Positions 35,041 through 46,317 of a stretch of 64,000 nucleotides of DNA are shown here, piece after piece (the stretch's first letter is position 1; every line of letters begins with the position of its first letter). The DNA is from Lucifuga dentata (lineage: Eukaryota > Chordata > Actinopteri > Ophidiiformes > Bythitidae): assembly GCA_014773175.1 (NCBI GenBank), contig VXCM01000136.1:310001-374000 (forward strand). The letters run 5' to 3'. The notes below the pieces were generated by a model. It was not told where the DNA came from. It saw only the letters and a list, made by a program, of their open reading frames with translations, and searched no databases. The position numbers were made by a program, and so were the translations under genes.

Positions 35041-35165
35041 TTATATCCTATTGGCAGGTAATTATGGGCATATTAAGAGCAGTCATCAATTGCTGTGAAG
35101 CCNTTATATCCTATTGGCAGGTAATTATGGGCATATTAAGAGCAGTCATCAATTGCTGTGAAGCC
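35041..35165. repeat. Artificial exact 62-bp tandem duplication around N35103
   Basis: Positions 35041-35102 and 35104-35165 are identical, with a single N between. The unit is unique AT-rich sequence, not a simple repeat, so the duplication is almost certainly two unmerged contig ends. Confidence 0.9.
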
Positions 35166-35284
35166 TTGTTTTGGATTTGCATTGGTAATTTGTTTGAGCC
35201 ACAGTCAAGTGTGTGAAAGCAGGAAAGACAAGAAGAGCTTTTGTCCCTCTGTGGGACATTAGTATTTGAAGTGTAGGTGTGCAT

Positions 35285-35286
<2 letters not shown>

Positions 35287-35331
<45 letters not shown>
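35287..35331. repeat. (AC)22 microsatellite
   Basis: An uninterrupted 45-base run. Confidence 0.95.
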
Positions 35332-35336
<5 letters not shown>

Positions 35337-37049
35337 GTAATCACATGCTTCTTTACACATGCTTGCTCTCATGCGCACACACACAAGCTACAATCTCTCT
35401 AAGTGTTTACTTATTACAGCCTTATTTTAGAAGAAGCAGTCTCACCGCCCGTTTCCCCTGGCACAGAAATGTCAGCTGCGGCTCATCTAAATGACGCCCA
35501 TCTGTTAAACCTTAATCAAAATTTCCATAATTTTCTTCATGCACTATAATGTTTCTTCACTCCACTTCTCCCTTCATCTCTCCCCAGTCCTCCTCCTATC
35601 TCATTTGCTGAGTTTAAATGCTAATTCATAAAATGGAGAGTATTCTCAGGGTGGCCACATATGTTGTAGAAATATGAATTTTGAAATATGATAATGAAAT
35701 AAGTGCCTCCCAGTAGAAAAGACCTACTCCCACTTTGAAAAGGGTCTTGACCTACTGTGGTGCTGTCATGATAGATGGAGGACATGCAGAGAGGGGTGGG
35801 GTGATGCTCTCTTAAGCCCAATCTCCTTTACACTGCACCTCGTCATAAAGAACAGCAATGACCCTGTATTCTTCTGGGCTTCAATATGGATTTTCCTTTT
35901 CCTCTAAAGTAGGTCTAATCTGAAGTAAGTAGCAGGTCTTGCTAATCAATTGACATATAGGTGCACCCCTTGGTGGCTGACGGGACAGGCAATTGATGTG
36001 TTGTTCCAGCAGAATTAGTCTGCCCCTTTTATGTGGTCACAGCCAGCTGGACAGTCGATAATAGCCCTGCTTTTGTGATTACTGCGTCTCCACTCCAGTA
36101 GCCGGTGCAGTCAGGCAGACCCGGACGACAAATAGTTGGTTAAAGGTAATTATAGTCTGTGCCTTTAGGTTGTGATATAGAAATGTGAATATGGATTTAA
36201 TCTATTGGGTGGTGGTGTTCATTTTTTGATTTAGACTAAAGAAAGATCAAGCAAATGTAGAAAACATTATAAACAGAATTTAATTTCACACTCTGAGAAT
36301 TTTTCATATCTTAAAAATACTTTATCAGCTTTTTTGCTTTATGGGATTATATACTATGACTGAAGTCTAGACATGGATTGGGAGGGAGTGGAACAAACAT
36401 TGAAGTCATAGTTCTCTGGGCAGAAAGAACAAGTCCCATCTGTTTTAAGCCTGATGGGATCTAAAGGAGACGCAGCGTCCCCACAAATTACATTCAGCAC
36501 ATGGTTCCAGCTTTAAGCAAGGAAGAGTTACTACTTCCTGTCAGCCGGAAACAAAAGGCTGTTTGGACTGGGCCCAAATGTTTACATTTCACCTCTTTTC
36601 AGCAGCTTTTCTGTCCTTTAAACACCACAAACCAGACTCTGTCAGTTTTTGTATGATACAGCCTACTTATTCTTTCAGAAACACTGTCTGTAAGCTACTG
36701 TTACATTATTTGATCCTTACTTCTAGTGAATTTTGTCTTTGAATCTTGACTTTTTTGAGAAAGTCACCGAAATTTTGTACCCTCACTGACTGATCTCCAA
36801 CCTGCAACAGGAACAACTTCCATTTTTCAGCTATCTAAAGCCTATAGCCCATAAGAGTGTATGCAATAAGTCAATTTAAGTGCCACACTACATCAAACCA
36901 TATTTTGACTGCACAGTTTTGGCCTTTTATCGCTAACCCAGCAAGGCTGCCCTCTTAAAATGTCTGTCTGAGGGCTCCATGCAGCATTACTCATCATGCT
37001 AACTAGCACTTACCAAGGGCTTGGGAATCTAAGGGCAACTGTGAGAGTG
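35332..37049. other. Repeat-poor noncoding stretch
   Basis: No simple-repeat array over 1.7 kb. The segment 35930-36150 has balanced composition and paired CAATTG motifs (35948 and 35991), and is a possible conserved element. No open frame above 70 codons. Confidence 0.5.
35930..36150. other. Possible conserved noncoding element
   Basis: Non-repetitive, GC-balanced sequence between AT-rich flanks, with two CAATTGA-like cores about 40 bases apart and a run of mixed motifs. It has no frame and no splice-site signature. Conservation is a guess from composition. Confidence 0.2.
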
Positions 37050-37365
37050 TGAGTTGGATGTCTGGAGGTTGCAGGATAAAGCACTCACCAACCTCCACAA
37101 AGATCTAAGTTCAATCTCTGGTTGGGAGCTCCATCAAAGTTGATGTGTTTGTGTGTGGGAAGCCGGTGAAGGGTGATGTCCTTGTTGCTGCATTAATAAC
37201 TCCTACTGGTTGGTTGGGATATTTGTGAGGAGGGGGTGTGATATGTGTGAGATAGTGGGAAACTTCATGGTAAAACTGATGGCTGGCTAGTGGAAAGAAT
37301 TGGCTGGGACTTCCTGTGTATTGGAGTCGATTGTCTGCCTACAGCCTTTACAGTGGGGGTTAGCA
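37050..37365 (+). mobile_element. SINE-like interspersed repeat
   Basis: The segment GTTCAATCTCTGGTTGGGAG near 37110-37129 resembles a tRNA B-box followed by SINE body. It continues with TTGTTGCTGCATTAATAACT at 37183 and a GATGGCTGGCTAGTGGAAAG block at 37279. I recall this order of blocks as typical of a dispersed fish repeat, but cannot name the family. Borders are approximate and no target duplication was found. Confidence 0.42.
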
Positions 37366-38640
37366 GGAACAAGGACACATTAAGATTTAAGTTTCCTCCA
37401 GAGAGAAAGTTAAATTATGTAAATTATAAAAATTGTTTTCAGCATTTTTCACCTTTTGTCTAAATGAAGATTTTGTAAGGGAAACCATTTTCTTCAAGAC
37501 TTCTCGTCTTATCAAGGAAAAACACAGAAAAATGTTTGCAGCCCCTAAAGGTCCTCTCACCTTTACAAAACAACGCAGGGGACCTGTAAAATGTCACACA
37601 AACCCTGCAAACAGCAATTACAGCTACTTCAAGCCCTATTATGGCTGACATTGATTAATAAAACCACTGATGCTACAAAAAAAGAGAATGGGAAAAGGAA
37701 TGTAAACGGTTGACCGAAGAGACCAGAACATTAAGAGAAATCTGGAGCTTTCAGATAAAAATTCCCACTCTGCTTTGAACTAATTATCCTCCTAGCCTCG
37801 TCAGCCCTCAAACCAGGCCCATTCTATCACAGATAAACCACAGGGGACAAAGCTCAGGCAAAACAAGCATGAATATTTATGTTGTTGTGTGTGTGCGTGT
37901 GTGTTTAATTATATCAGTGGAATACATACTGATGTGGTTGCACATGCATCCCCTTATACACAGAGGGCACAGTATTGTGCCGTTTGTCCACAGGATAGTC
38001 AGTAGGGAGTGGAGGAGAATGGAGAGAAAGGCTGTGCTAGCAGGCAACATCTTTCCCCAGGGGGGAGTGTTGATTAATGAATCACATCTTCTTAACCTCA
38101 GGCTGCTGCTGCGCCGCTGCATTTTCACAGTGCTGCAGAGCATCAGCCAGCCCTGTGCCAACTTGCCTGACTGGCGCAACATGGCACAGGGTGGGCGCTG
38201 CCACGGCTAACAGGGACTGAGAGTTAGCCCCAAAATAAACAAATTAGATTCTGGGGTATGAGCAGAAACTGCCTGATAAATTTGATCATTTCAGCCTGCG
38301 GGTGTTGTTGCTCACACAAACAACCCCCCGCGGAATGCTGTTGAATTCGTTTAACATATGTGATTATTGTGCTGCGTAAATTGAGCTTTTACTTTTGAGT
38401 TGTTGTTTTTTTTTTTAATGCTAGTCTTAATGTTTTTTGCCCATGTTTTTGTATCCAGTCAATGCTAATAATATTTTTTCTTCTTTATTCTCCCTGTCTT
38501 CCATATGTCCATGATGCCTCCACTTTGGCTGACTTCTGAAATGGTCCTCTCTCATTAACAGGTATGTAATGAAATGCAAGATACTTTACATTAAGGCAAA
38601 GCATGACATTCCAGCTATATAAATCCTAAGACCTATTAGG
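37366..38640. other. Noncoding stretch with a possible conserved element
   Basis: AT-rich at 37390-37700. The segment 38080-38345 is GC-richer and repeat-free. It contains a perfect 10-base inverted repeat, CCCTGTGCCA at 38151-38160 and TGGCACAGGG at 38182-38191. No gene is supported. Confidence 0.45.
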
Positions 38641-38870
38641 TTGTTAGTCCTCACCTCTTGTTTTAGGCAAGGACTAACAACTGAAACTCATCAACAACAA
38701 CAATGTGTTTTTTTACTGTTGAGCTCTGGGCAGCTCTGTTGGAGTTAACTAGCAGAAGTGTGATTCTCCCATCTGTTGGTGAGAGACGGGAGAGAATCAC
38801 ACGTCTGCTGTCCTTGCCCAGCTTGTCTGGGGATTCAAACTTGTGACCTTGTGGCTGAGTGGCTCAAAAT
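38641..38870 (-). repeat. Two-hairpin repeat, possibly SINE-derived
   Basis: Two inverted repeats lie 80 bases apart: 38641-38651 with 38670-38680 (11 perfect pairs), and 38752-38770 with 38788-38808 (about 18 pairs with one mismatch and a two-base bulge). Downstream, GGGGATTCAAACTTGTGACC at about 38831 reads on minus as a tRNA B-box-like GTTTGAATCCCC. Together this resembles a decayed tRNA-derived SINE on minus, but borders and family are uncertain. Confidence 0.35.
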
Positions 38871-38970
38871 GGTCCTATTTTGCCCACTTCATCCAGCAGC
38901 CTTCCCTTTTGCTCCTATGGGTACTAACTGAGAGCTACGGACAAACATTGATTCATGGCCACATGGTCTT

Positions 38971-39012
38971 ACACAGGAGTGCAGGAGTCACAGGAGTGTG
39001 ACACAGGAGTGT
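38971..39012. repeat. Short imperfect tandem repeat (ACACAGGAGTGTG)
   Basis: ACACAGGAGTGCAGG, CACAGGAGTGTG and ACACAGGAGTGTG occur consecutively. It is a small local expansion of about 15 bases per unit. Confidence 0.7.
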
Positions 39013-39289
39013 GATCTGCGTGCTAATACCCTCTTTGGACTATTACACTGGGCTCTCAATCATCCAGTTTGGTTTGAATTTGGAACTTCTGCCATCCCCC
39101 TCTCTTTTGCTTCTCTCTTTCTCTACTTTCTTTGTTCCTATGTACTGTGCTTACATCTGCCTCATTTACCTACATGAGGGGAAGTAAGTTTAGACATACT
39201 GTACCTTTCATTCCAATGCAATACCACCGCTGACTGTATCCTCAAAAATGATCATAAAGGTAAATCAACACCTCACTGACACAGTGTCA

Positions 39290-39368
39290 ACAACTTTAGA
39301 AATGTAGGATGGCGGGTTGTTGTGTTGGATTGCAGTTTATTGCACAGGTGTACCTAATAAATTGGTAA
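39290..39368 (+). mobile_element. Terminal fragment of a dispersed fish repeat
   Basis: The block TTGGATTGCAGTTTATTGCACAGGTGTACCTAATAAA at 39327-39363 (quoted in parts: TTGGATTGCAG, TTGCACAGGTGTACC, TAATAAA) matches the end of a very common teleost repeat that I remember as closing with CACAGGTGTACCTAATAAAG. No partner end (TTTATTAGGTACACC) is visible upstream, so only one end is present. Confidence 0.42.
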
Positions 39369-42300
39369 ATTGGTAATTATCAGTTACATATAAGATGGCT
39401 AACTGAAGTACAATGGCATACATCAGGGATAGCCTTTACATTAAGACTGATACCGGAAAAAAAAGTTTAGGTTGTCTTTGTGTAATGGATTGTAGTAGAT
39501 CAGAAGATCATACTACTAAGAAGTAGTGTGAGCTCCAGCTCTCTAAAATGAGAGCGTTTTAGACTTTAAACAGCCCTCTCACCTTTCAATATATGTGTAG
39601 TGAAACTGTTTGTGTGTGTGTATGTGTGTATGAGAGAGAGACAGAGACAGAGAAAGAGAGAATGGTAGATTGTATTGATCCAGGGGGAATGGTCCCTTGT
39701 GATAACGCTATGTCACTCTATACTTCCCTCAACCACACACACACACCTTGAGTGTATGGCTTGAGGCAGATATTGCAGTGCATTGTCAGCAGTGTTTACC
39801 ACCAAACATCACATCCACAGAGGGCCCTTTAATGACTGCAGGACTTTCAGTTGCAGCGTGCATTTGATCGTTTGCGCATATGTAAATGTTTGTTTAACGA
39901 TTCCTGTTTAGAGAGAGAGTGTGATTGCTTTCATAATATCGACATGTTTATTATATTTGTGTTACACAGCAAATTACTGGTTGTACCATGGTGTAAGTTT
40001 GTCTGTTGCGTGTGTGTGTGGGCTGAGTGGCATTTGGCTTGCCAGGAACTCTGAACAGAAAAATTAAAAATTAAATTAAGCCTGTTGCACTATCCCCTCT
40101 TCTCTCTCGTTCTCTCTTTGAGTTCTCCATGGTGATGTCATACAGTCTCACGTGTCAGCATCAGTGCAGTTTTCTTTATACGTTAACACACTAAACACAA
40201 ACACAATTGCGTCAGCAGCCAGTCTGCTGTCTCAAGCATCCTTTCACTCATTTTACATATTGCTGTTGGCAATGATGACCCCATCATGCCTACTTGGCTC
40301 AGGGATGCTGGTTGCTGTGGCATCGCCCATGGTAACCCGCCTTTGCAGTCAGTGGACAGGATTAATAACTTAATAATGCTCTCTTTTTTTCCTATCATCT
40401 CTGCTGTTGTATTTTTTTTTCCCCATTCATTCAGTATTTATACAAATTTAATATGGTTCCCTGAGCTGCTCTCCATAAGGACTTCTGTCACATAATGAGA
40501 GTGATTAGATGTTTTCATATACACAATAATGTAGCCAGAGGAATACTTAGCTTTGTTGGAAGTGTTCTGGTTCATCTGAAGGCCATGGGGCTTGGGCCAC
40601 ATTTTGTACTCAATGTAGTAATATGTTGCAAACACTTAGAACACTTGCTTGTTTTTCTGTCATTTTTTTTTCATTATGCACTTACCTTTATTTTTGTCCC
40701 TGCTAAATATAATTTTACCCCTCAAAACTACCTGAAAATAAATGTCACGAAAGCCTTGATAGAAGAAATGGAAGTATTTATATCTATTTTCACAGAAACC
40801 TTGAAATGAATCCCTCACCTATCTGATATTGATCAGATCTGGGTCAGAGTGTAGCTGAAAGAATTACTAGTGTTATTTATAACTGCTTGCATTATCAGGT
40901 ATGTCAGTTTGTCTGCACGTCAACTCAGATAGTGTTAGGTAAGTTGTCACTCAGAACAAAAATATAAAATGTATTTTTAAAAAAATACCAAATTCTTTTC
41001 AGTGATTCCTTAAAAATTTGGCACTTGCTGTTTTTAAGCTACATGTTAGAATGCAGCAATGTGATATCTGAAGCTCAACTGAGAAGCTATTCATATATGT
41101 GTATGTGTGTTTGTGTTATCACTGGTGGAATATAGTGTCATTTAACTCATTATGTGTGTGTATTTGAAGTATTAGTACTGTAATGCAGATATCTTGTACT
41201 GAAGTACCTGAAGTAAAGCCAACTATTGAAGATTTGCTCTGGAAATACTGAGGTAGACCAATGCAAACTCCAAGGTCTTCACTCAGATATGTGAAAGCAT
41301 GCAAATGTCTTTTAGGTTGCAGCTTTAGAGGAAAATGCATTCACAAAGCAATATACAGTACATTACTATGTAATTTATCATGCCAGTGTATGTGTGTGTG
41401 TGATGTCCTTGCTGTCATTGAGATCTTAAGAGGAAGCACATTGACCTTTTCGCCAGCAGTTTCTCTCCTCATCACAAAAGCAGCTGTTAAACTCTTAGCA
41501 GGCCTTTTTAGCCAGATTTTCAATTGCTCTCTGTGGGTGAGAAACCCTGCCACAGGATGAAAAGCACTTAATCCGTCAGCTGAAGTCAGAGGGCTGAGTT
41601 GATGTCAGGAGAGGGAGAAAGCGAGCGAGACAGACTGTGAGCTGGGTCATCTTTTTTTTTTTTTTCNTTTTTTTTTTTTTTCCTCTGTATAACTTGTGCT
41701 AGATTTGCTCTTCTCCTCCTGTATTAAACTTTACCTTTGCCTCAGATTGCTCCTTACTTGTTTATGTTTCCAAAATCTTCCGCCCTTTCATTCCCTTCTG
41801 CTCTTTCTGCTTGAATAACCTTTCTGCGACTGCTCTCACCCATGCTGCGCCCTCTGCAGAAGCTCTTCCACTCCAACCTGGCAACACCTGCCTCCCCCCA
41901 CCCCCACCTAGAGTCACACTCTGTCTCTCTTTGCATCTTTTGTCTGTCTCCCACATTCCCTGTCATCTACCAACACATTTTGCTGCTTATGTTATGTGTA
42001 ATGCATGCTAATTTAGGCAAATGAGATGTGTAGCAGCACAAGTGCCACATGTCCCAGCATGGAGCTATGGGCTGGTGTGATCACTCCTTACCTGGAGGAG
42101 ATGTATGGAAACAGCAGGCTGGGCATCTGGAGGATGGAGTGAGAGAGGAAGATGTGATTAGAGGTAGAGGTGAAAATTGGAAATGTGACATCTCTGAATT
42201 TATATTCATCTTATGCACTCAGAGTTCTGAGAGAACAAGGTTAAAAACAGATGTAGTAAATGGTACAACTTCACTATAATTTTTTGTCAGGCAGAGTAGT

Positions 42301-42664
42301 GCAAATTTAATAACAGTTTGAAGAGTTTTGTTTATGGAGAAATCATGTTGAGGTTAATGTTGAGTTAAAGTTGAGATAAACATGACACTTGTGGGTTAAA
42401 ATGATTGGGAATGTAAATACATCCTGCCTGAGGTCAATTGCAGAATATGCAGTTACAACAGATCCCATGTTTTGGCAGCTTTGCTATAACAATCTGTCAA
42501 TATCAGCCGAAGTTTCTCACTTATTTTGTCTCGGCTTTTGCCTCTCGTCTGCAGTAGCTGTGTTGCTGTCACATGATGAATGCAGAACTGCAGATTTCTC
42601 ATGACACTGCAGCAGCCCATCTGCCTGTTCAGAATTCATTGACAGTGTTTGCTGACTCACTGTC

Positions 42665-42668
<4 letters not shown>
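39369..42668. other. Noncoding stretch
   Basis: Holds a poly-T join at 41652-41681 (N41667) and short TG runs at 39610 and 41100. A quasi-palindrome, GGTTGC to GGTAACC, lies at about 40310-40338. The plus frame at 40495-40809 (104 codons) is not recognised. No gene is supported. Confidence 0.5.
41652..41681. repeat. Poly-T tract with one-base gap
   Basis: Fourteen T, C, N41667, fourteen T. Another homopolymer join of unknown true length. Confidence 0.9.

Positions 42669-42695
<27 letters not shown>
42669..42695. repeat. (TC)13 microsatellite
   Basis: An uninterrupted pyrimidine run, about 60 bases before a CA array. Confidence 0.92.
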
Positions 42696-42751
42696 GCTGC
42701 TGCTGTCATACCGTCCTGACTGACGAGACAGGCATGACAAGTTTGGGTCAT

Positions 42752-42752
<1 letters not shown>

Positions 42753-42783
<31 letters not shown>
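42753..42783. repeat. (CA)15 microsatellite
   Basis: An uninterrupted 31-base run followed by imperfect CA-rich sequence to about 42835. Confidence 0.93.
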
Positions 42784-42787
<4 letters not shown>

Positions 42788-42835
42788 TCTTACACAAACA
42801 GGAACACACAAATACGGACATGCACACGCACACAG

Positions 42836-43431
42836 AGTAGCTTTGCCTGCATAGTTACAGTAGTTCCAGGGCAATTATAGACTAGTACACAATGAGTTTA
42901 CAGGGTATAAGTCTCTTTATACTTGTCATATAGCTACTCTAATTTTTGTGGAAAGTCCATCTTGCAACATCTTGTTTAGAAATTATGTGTGACTTGATGT
43001 TAATTCCAGGGTATTGTGTAAGTCATTAGTTAAATGGTCATGCCATAATGATATTAGTTGGTACATTATGTGTATTGTCTGTGAAACTGGTTTCAGAATT
43101 ATCCTTTCATGTACACGTTTAGTTGTGAGAGGTAAAATCAGTGTTCGTTAGCAGCCATTTTGTTTTTGTTGTCTGTCCCTGAGAACTCACTTTCCATTAC
43201 CTGGTAGAAGTTTCCTTCCTACCTCCCAGTGCTTTCCATTTTACATGCATGTAACTAAGTAACCTGTCATTGTGACATTAAGCCTGTCAAAGGAAATAAA
43301 TCTACCTGAATAATTCTTAGCTGTTAAACATGGACATCTGAAAACAGATGAAAGGCACCCTACATCTTCAGTTTCTGTAATGGCTTATTTACTTCCCTGT
43401 GGAACACAGGACTCCAAAACCCTCAGCAGCT
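42836..43431. other. AT-leaning noncoding stretch
   Basis: No arrays, recognised repeats or frames of interest. Confidence 0.5.
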
Positions 43432-43562
43432 ATTTCAGCCAAAGAGGGGGGGTCGTAATGAATTGTAATAATGATAGAAATAAATAGCTTTAGCACNATT
43501 TCAGCCAAAGAGGGGGGGTCGTAATGAATTGTAATAATGATAGAAATAAATAGCTTTAGCAC
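43432..43562. repeat. Artificial exact 65-bp tandem duplication around N43497
   Basis: Positions 43432-43496 and 43498-43562 are identical unique sequence with a single N between them, the signature of unmerged contig ends. Confidence 0.9.
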
Positions 43563-43610
43563 ATTCAACCCAGCGCTCTGCCCTGCCCTTGTGAATCCCT
43601 GCTGAGTCCA

Positions 43611-43636
43611 TTATTGTTATTATTATTATTATTATT
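43611..43636. repeat. (TTA)n trinucleotide microsatellite
   Basis: About eight TTA units with one TTG variant, the clearest trinucleotide array in the window apart from the CCA run at 28906. Confidence 0.9.
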
Positions 43637-45058
43637 GAAACCATAGTGAGCCGATAGTCTCACAGCTATCTTTCTATCACATTAAAACGCCAGTCTGATC
43701 TAGAAGCGCTCAGTTTCTCCATCATTCCTCAGATTTCTTTCTGTATCTCTCTCTCCCTCCCTTGATCTCTCTTCTTTTTTTGCTCTCTCTTGCCGCTCTG
43801 CAGTGAATCTATGGTCCCGGGTATGGGGGACCAGAAGACTATATAAATAATTTATCCATTTCTCTCTATGGGGTGTTTTGGTGCTCATTCTACTACTCCT
43901 TTCTTTTCCTCTCCATTCTTCTCTTGCCCTCTGCATTCTGGGTATAAACATATACACGCACATACACACATACTGAGGTGCATGCACACACTTTATCAAT
44001 CATCTTCACATTCCCTGACCTCAGAACCAGGGGAACTGCTTTTGACCTCTCCAATATTCTCCATATCTAGTTGTCCACCATGACTTTCATGCCAGGATCT
44101 TCCACGTGAGTCCCCATCCCGCTTTAAATATGTATGGCTGCTATCACTGAGTGGACAAACCTCATCTAAATGTGGCCTAAATTATGTAGGATGGATACCA
44201 GCGTAGTCCTGGCCTGCAAACCAGCTCTTAAACAGGGTTTCCATGGTAATCTGGTAAAATGTGCTTTCCCCCTTTTTACTGTAGTGTGAAAAACAGCATT
44301 TTACTGTGTGCTAGTGTGCATGAGTCTGTCTCTGTGAGTGAGAATGTGTATGTGTGTGTATGCCCTTTGGCAACATGTCTCAAATTTTCAGAAGCCAGAT
44401 TTTGATAAAGCTCTCCATTCACTACGAAAAGGCTTTGAAGCAGATCTGTATGAGTGTGTGAGAGAGAATTCAGCGCAATGTCACATATTTATTTGTGTTT
44501 GCTTCATTTTGTTTTTGTCTTCTGCTGAAGTTTTCTTTTTGTGTTTTGCCACGTTTCTTAGTGTTGGCATTTACCTTTTAAAGTTTGTGACCGATGGCTG
44601 TTCTGTGTCTGCTGCTGGGCAACACATTAAATGTTTCATATTCATTAAATGGTTTACAGAGATCTTTGTGAGCCATATTTGCATATTAATTCCCCTCACA
44701 TTTCACTGAACTTTTCGGTGAGCCTGATTAAAATTCATAGCAGCTGCCATGGAAATGTATAAAACGCCTCAAAAGAGCCTGCAACAAAGCACTCAAATAT
44801 ATGCTCTAAAAATCTAACTACAGAATGTCTTGAAATATTGTTCTAAGCTGAAATCAAATTTGACCAAAGAGAAATCAGCGGAACAGTACCTGTTCCTTCC
44901 TGCTGATTAGCTGTGAGTCACAGCAACCGTATGAATATTCAGCGCTGCAGTTGGTCTGCTTTTTGTTTTCACCCTCTGTCTTTCTTTAGTTTTCCCTCTC
45001 AGAGTGATGGCTGGTTTTCCACCTACACGAGGACACAGACATACAGAAGCATGGCAAA

Positions 45059-45062
<4 letters not shown>
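43637..45062. other. Noncoding stretch
   Basis: Pyrimidine-rich sequence at 43715-43800, then AT-leaning DNA. A CCATGGTAAT half X-box lies at 44241-44250. The plus frame at 44338-44709 (123 codons) is hydrophobic and not recognised. No gene is supported. Confidence 0.5.

Positions 45063-45113
<51 letters not shown>
45063..45113. repeat. (CA)25 microsatellite
   Basis: An uninterrupted 51-base run. About 130 bases later a TG-rich tract (45240-45286) gives an inverted-repeat pair with it. Confidence 0.95.
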
Positions 45114-45117
<4 letters not shown>

Positions 45118-46050
45118 GATTGGAAAGGCTACCCAACCATCCCACCCCATTCATGAATATTCATCCACACCTGCTTCCGGGAGAAAGTTTTTAGCAGGTT
45201 TCATTGCTGCTGAGACAGAAGTTTGGACCTTAAGTCTTTTGTGTGTGTGTGTGTGTATGTGCATGTGTGTGTGTGCGTGTGCGCTGTGCTTGCTGCATTT
45301 CTGTTGTCTCCTTATACACGAGGCTCACTATCTTCATTTCTGTATCCCTCTTTATCTTTAATAGTGCACCTATAGGTTAAAGTGATATATTTCTCCCTGT
45401 GAAAGTATATTAACTATAATTGGTTGATATTTTGACCTTGTGATAAAATTATGCTTTTATTCTTCCTGGTAGGAGTTTATATATCGTATTTCTGTTACCC
45501 ATGAAGTAGCAAAGGTTACAAAATGGTGACATGCTGATTTGTTTTACCAGCTAAATAGCATGGCCATTATGCAAATCAGCCTTTTTTCCATGTGGTGAAT
45601 GTGGCGTGTGGTGTATAATACACACTCATCTGTACCTCAGAGAAAGGCTGTGATGTCATCACAACAGACACACTTGTGATGCAACATCAGTAGAGGGTTT
45701 GGAAATCGCCGTAGGATATAGAGGGGAAGGCTAGTGGGATTATAGTTTGGTAAGAAGGGCTTTGTGGACTGATGGAGTAGACCAAGGCTGTTGGGGTGTG
45801 CGTGCATGTGTGTGTGTACGCGCGTGTGGAACATGTGTCGGAAACTGTCTCTGCCAAAGCTCTCATAGCTTTGGTTTACAGCTAATGTGAAGGTGTTTGG
45901 TTTAGTTCCACCTGTCTGTTTTCCAGCCTTCCTTCTTCCCTCATTCCATTTTGCTCACTAACTCCCCTCACTCCCTCCCCACATTCTTTCTACTCCTAGT
46001 AATCCTTCTCTCCATCCCTCCATCCCTCAAAAAGCTATCAGTATTAGGAG

Positions 46051-46156
46051 AGTGAAGAGAGAGGGCGAGAACATGACACTCAAGCATTAAAGAGAGGAGT
46101 TATTGGCCGAGTCCAGTCCCTTTCTACTTATTTTTCCCTATCCCTCCATCCCTCAT

Positions 46157-46192
<36 letters not shown>

Positions 46193-46317
46193 TCACACAG
46201 GAACCATCCCCTTTCCAGAAAGCAGCAAGTGTTGGATAGCGTGTGTTCAGGGAGTGAGGAGAGCAGGGGAACACGACATGCTCATTAAAGAGAGGAATTA
46301 TTGGCCTGGTCCAGTCA
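46051..46317. repeat. Diverged local direct duplication flanking a CA array
   Basis: The segment 46051-46119 recurs at 46253-46317 in the same orientation. Shared blocks are AGTGA.GAGAG, GA.AACA.GACA, CATTAAAGAGAGGA.TTATTGGCC and TCCAGTC. The copies differ by scattered substitutions and small indels, so unlike the exact copies around N this is a real, old duplication. (CA)17 at 46158-46191 lies between the copies. Confidence 0.75.
46158..46191. repeat. (CA)17 microsatellite
   Basis: An uninterrupted 34-base run between the two copies of the local duplication. Confidence 0.94.

Noticed and set aside
45651..45661. TGATGTCATCA as CRE/AP-1-type site
   Set aside because: A single 11-base near-palindrome without neighbouring promoter features is too weak to list.
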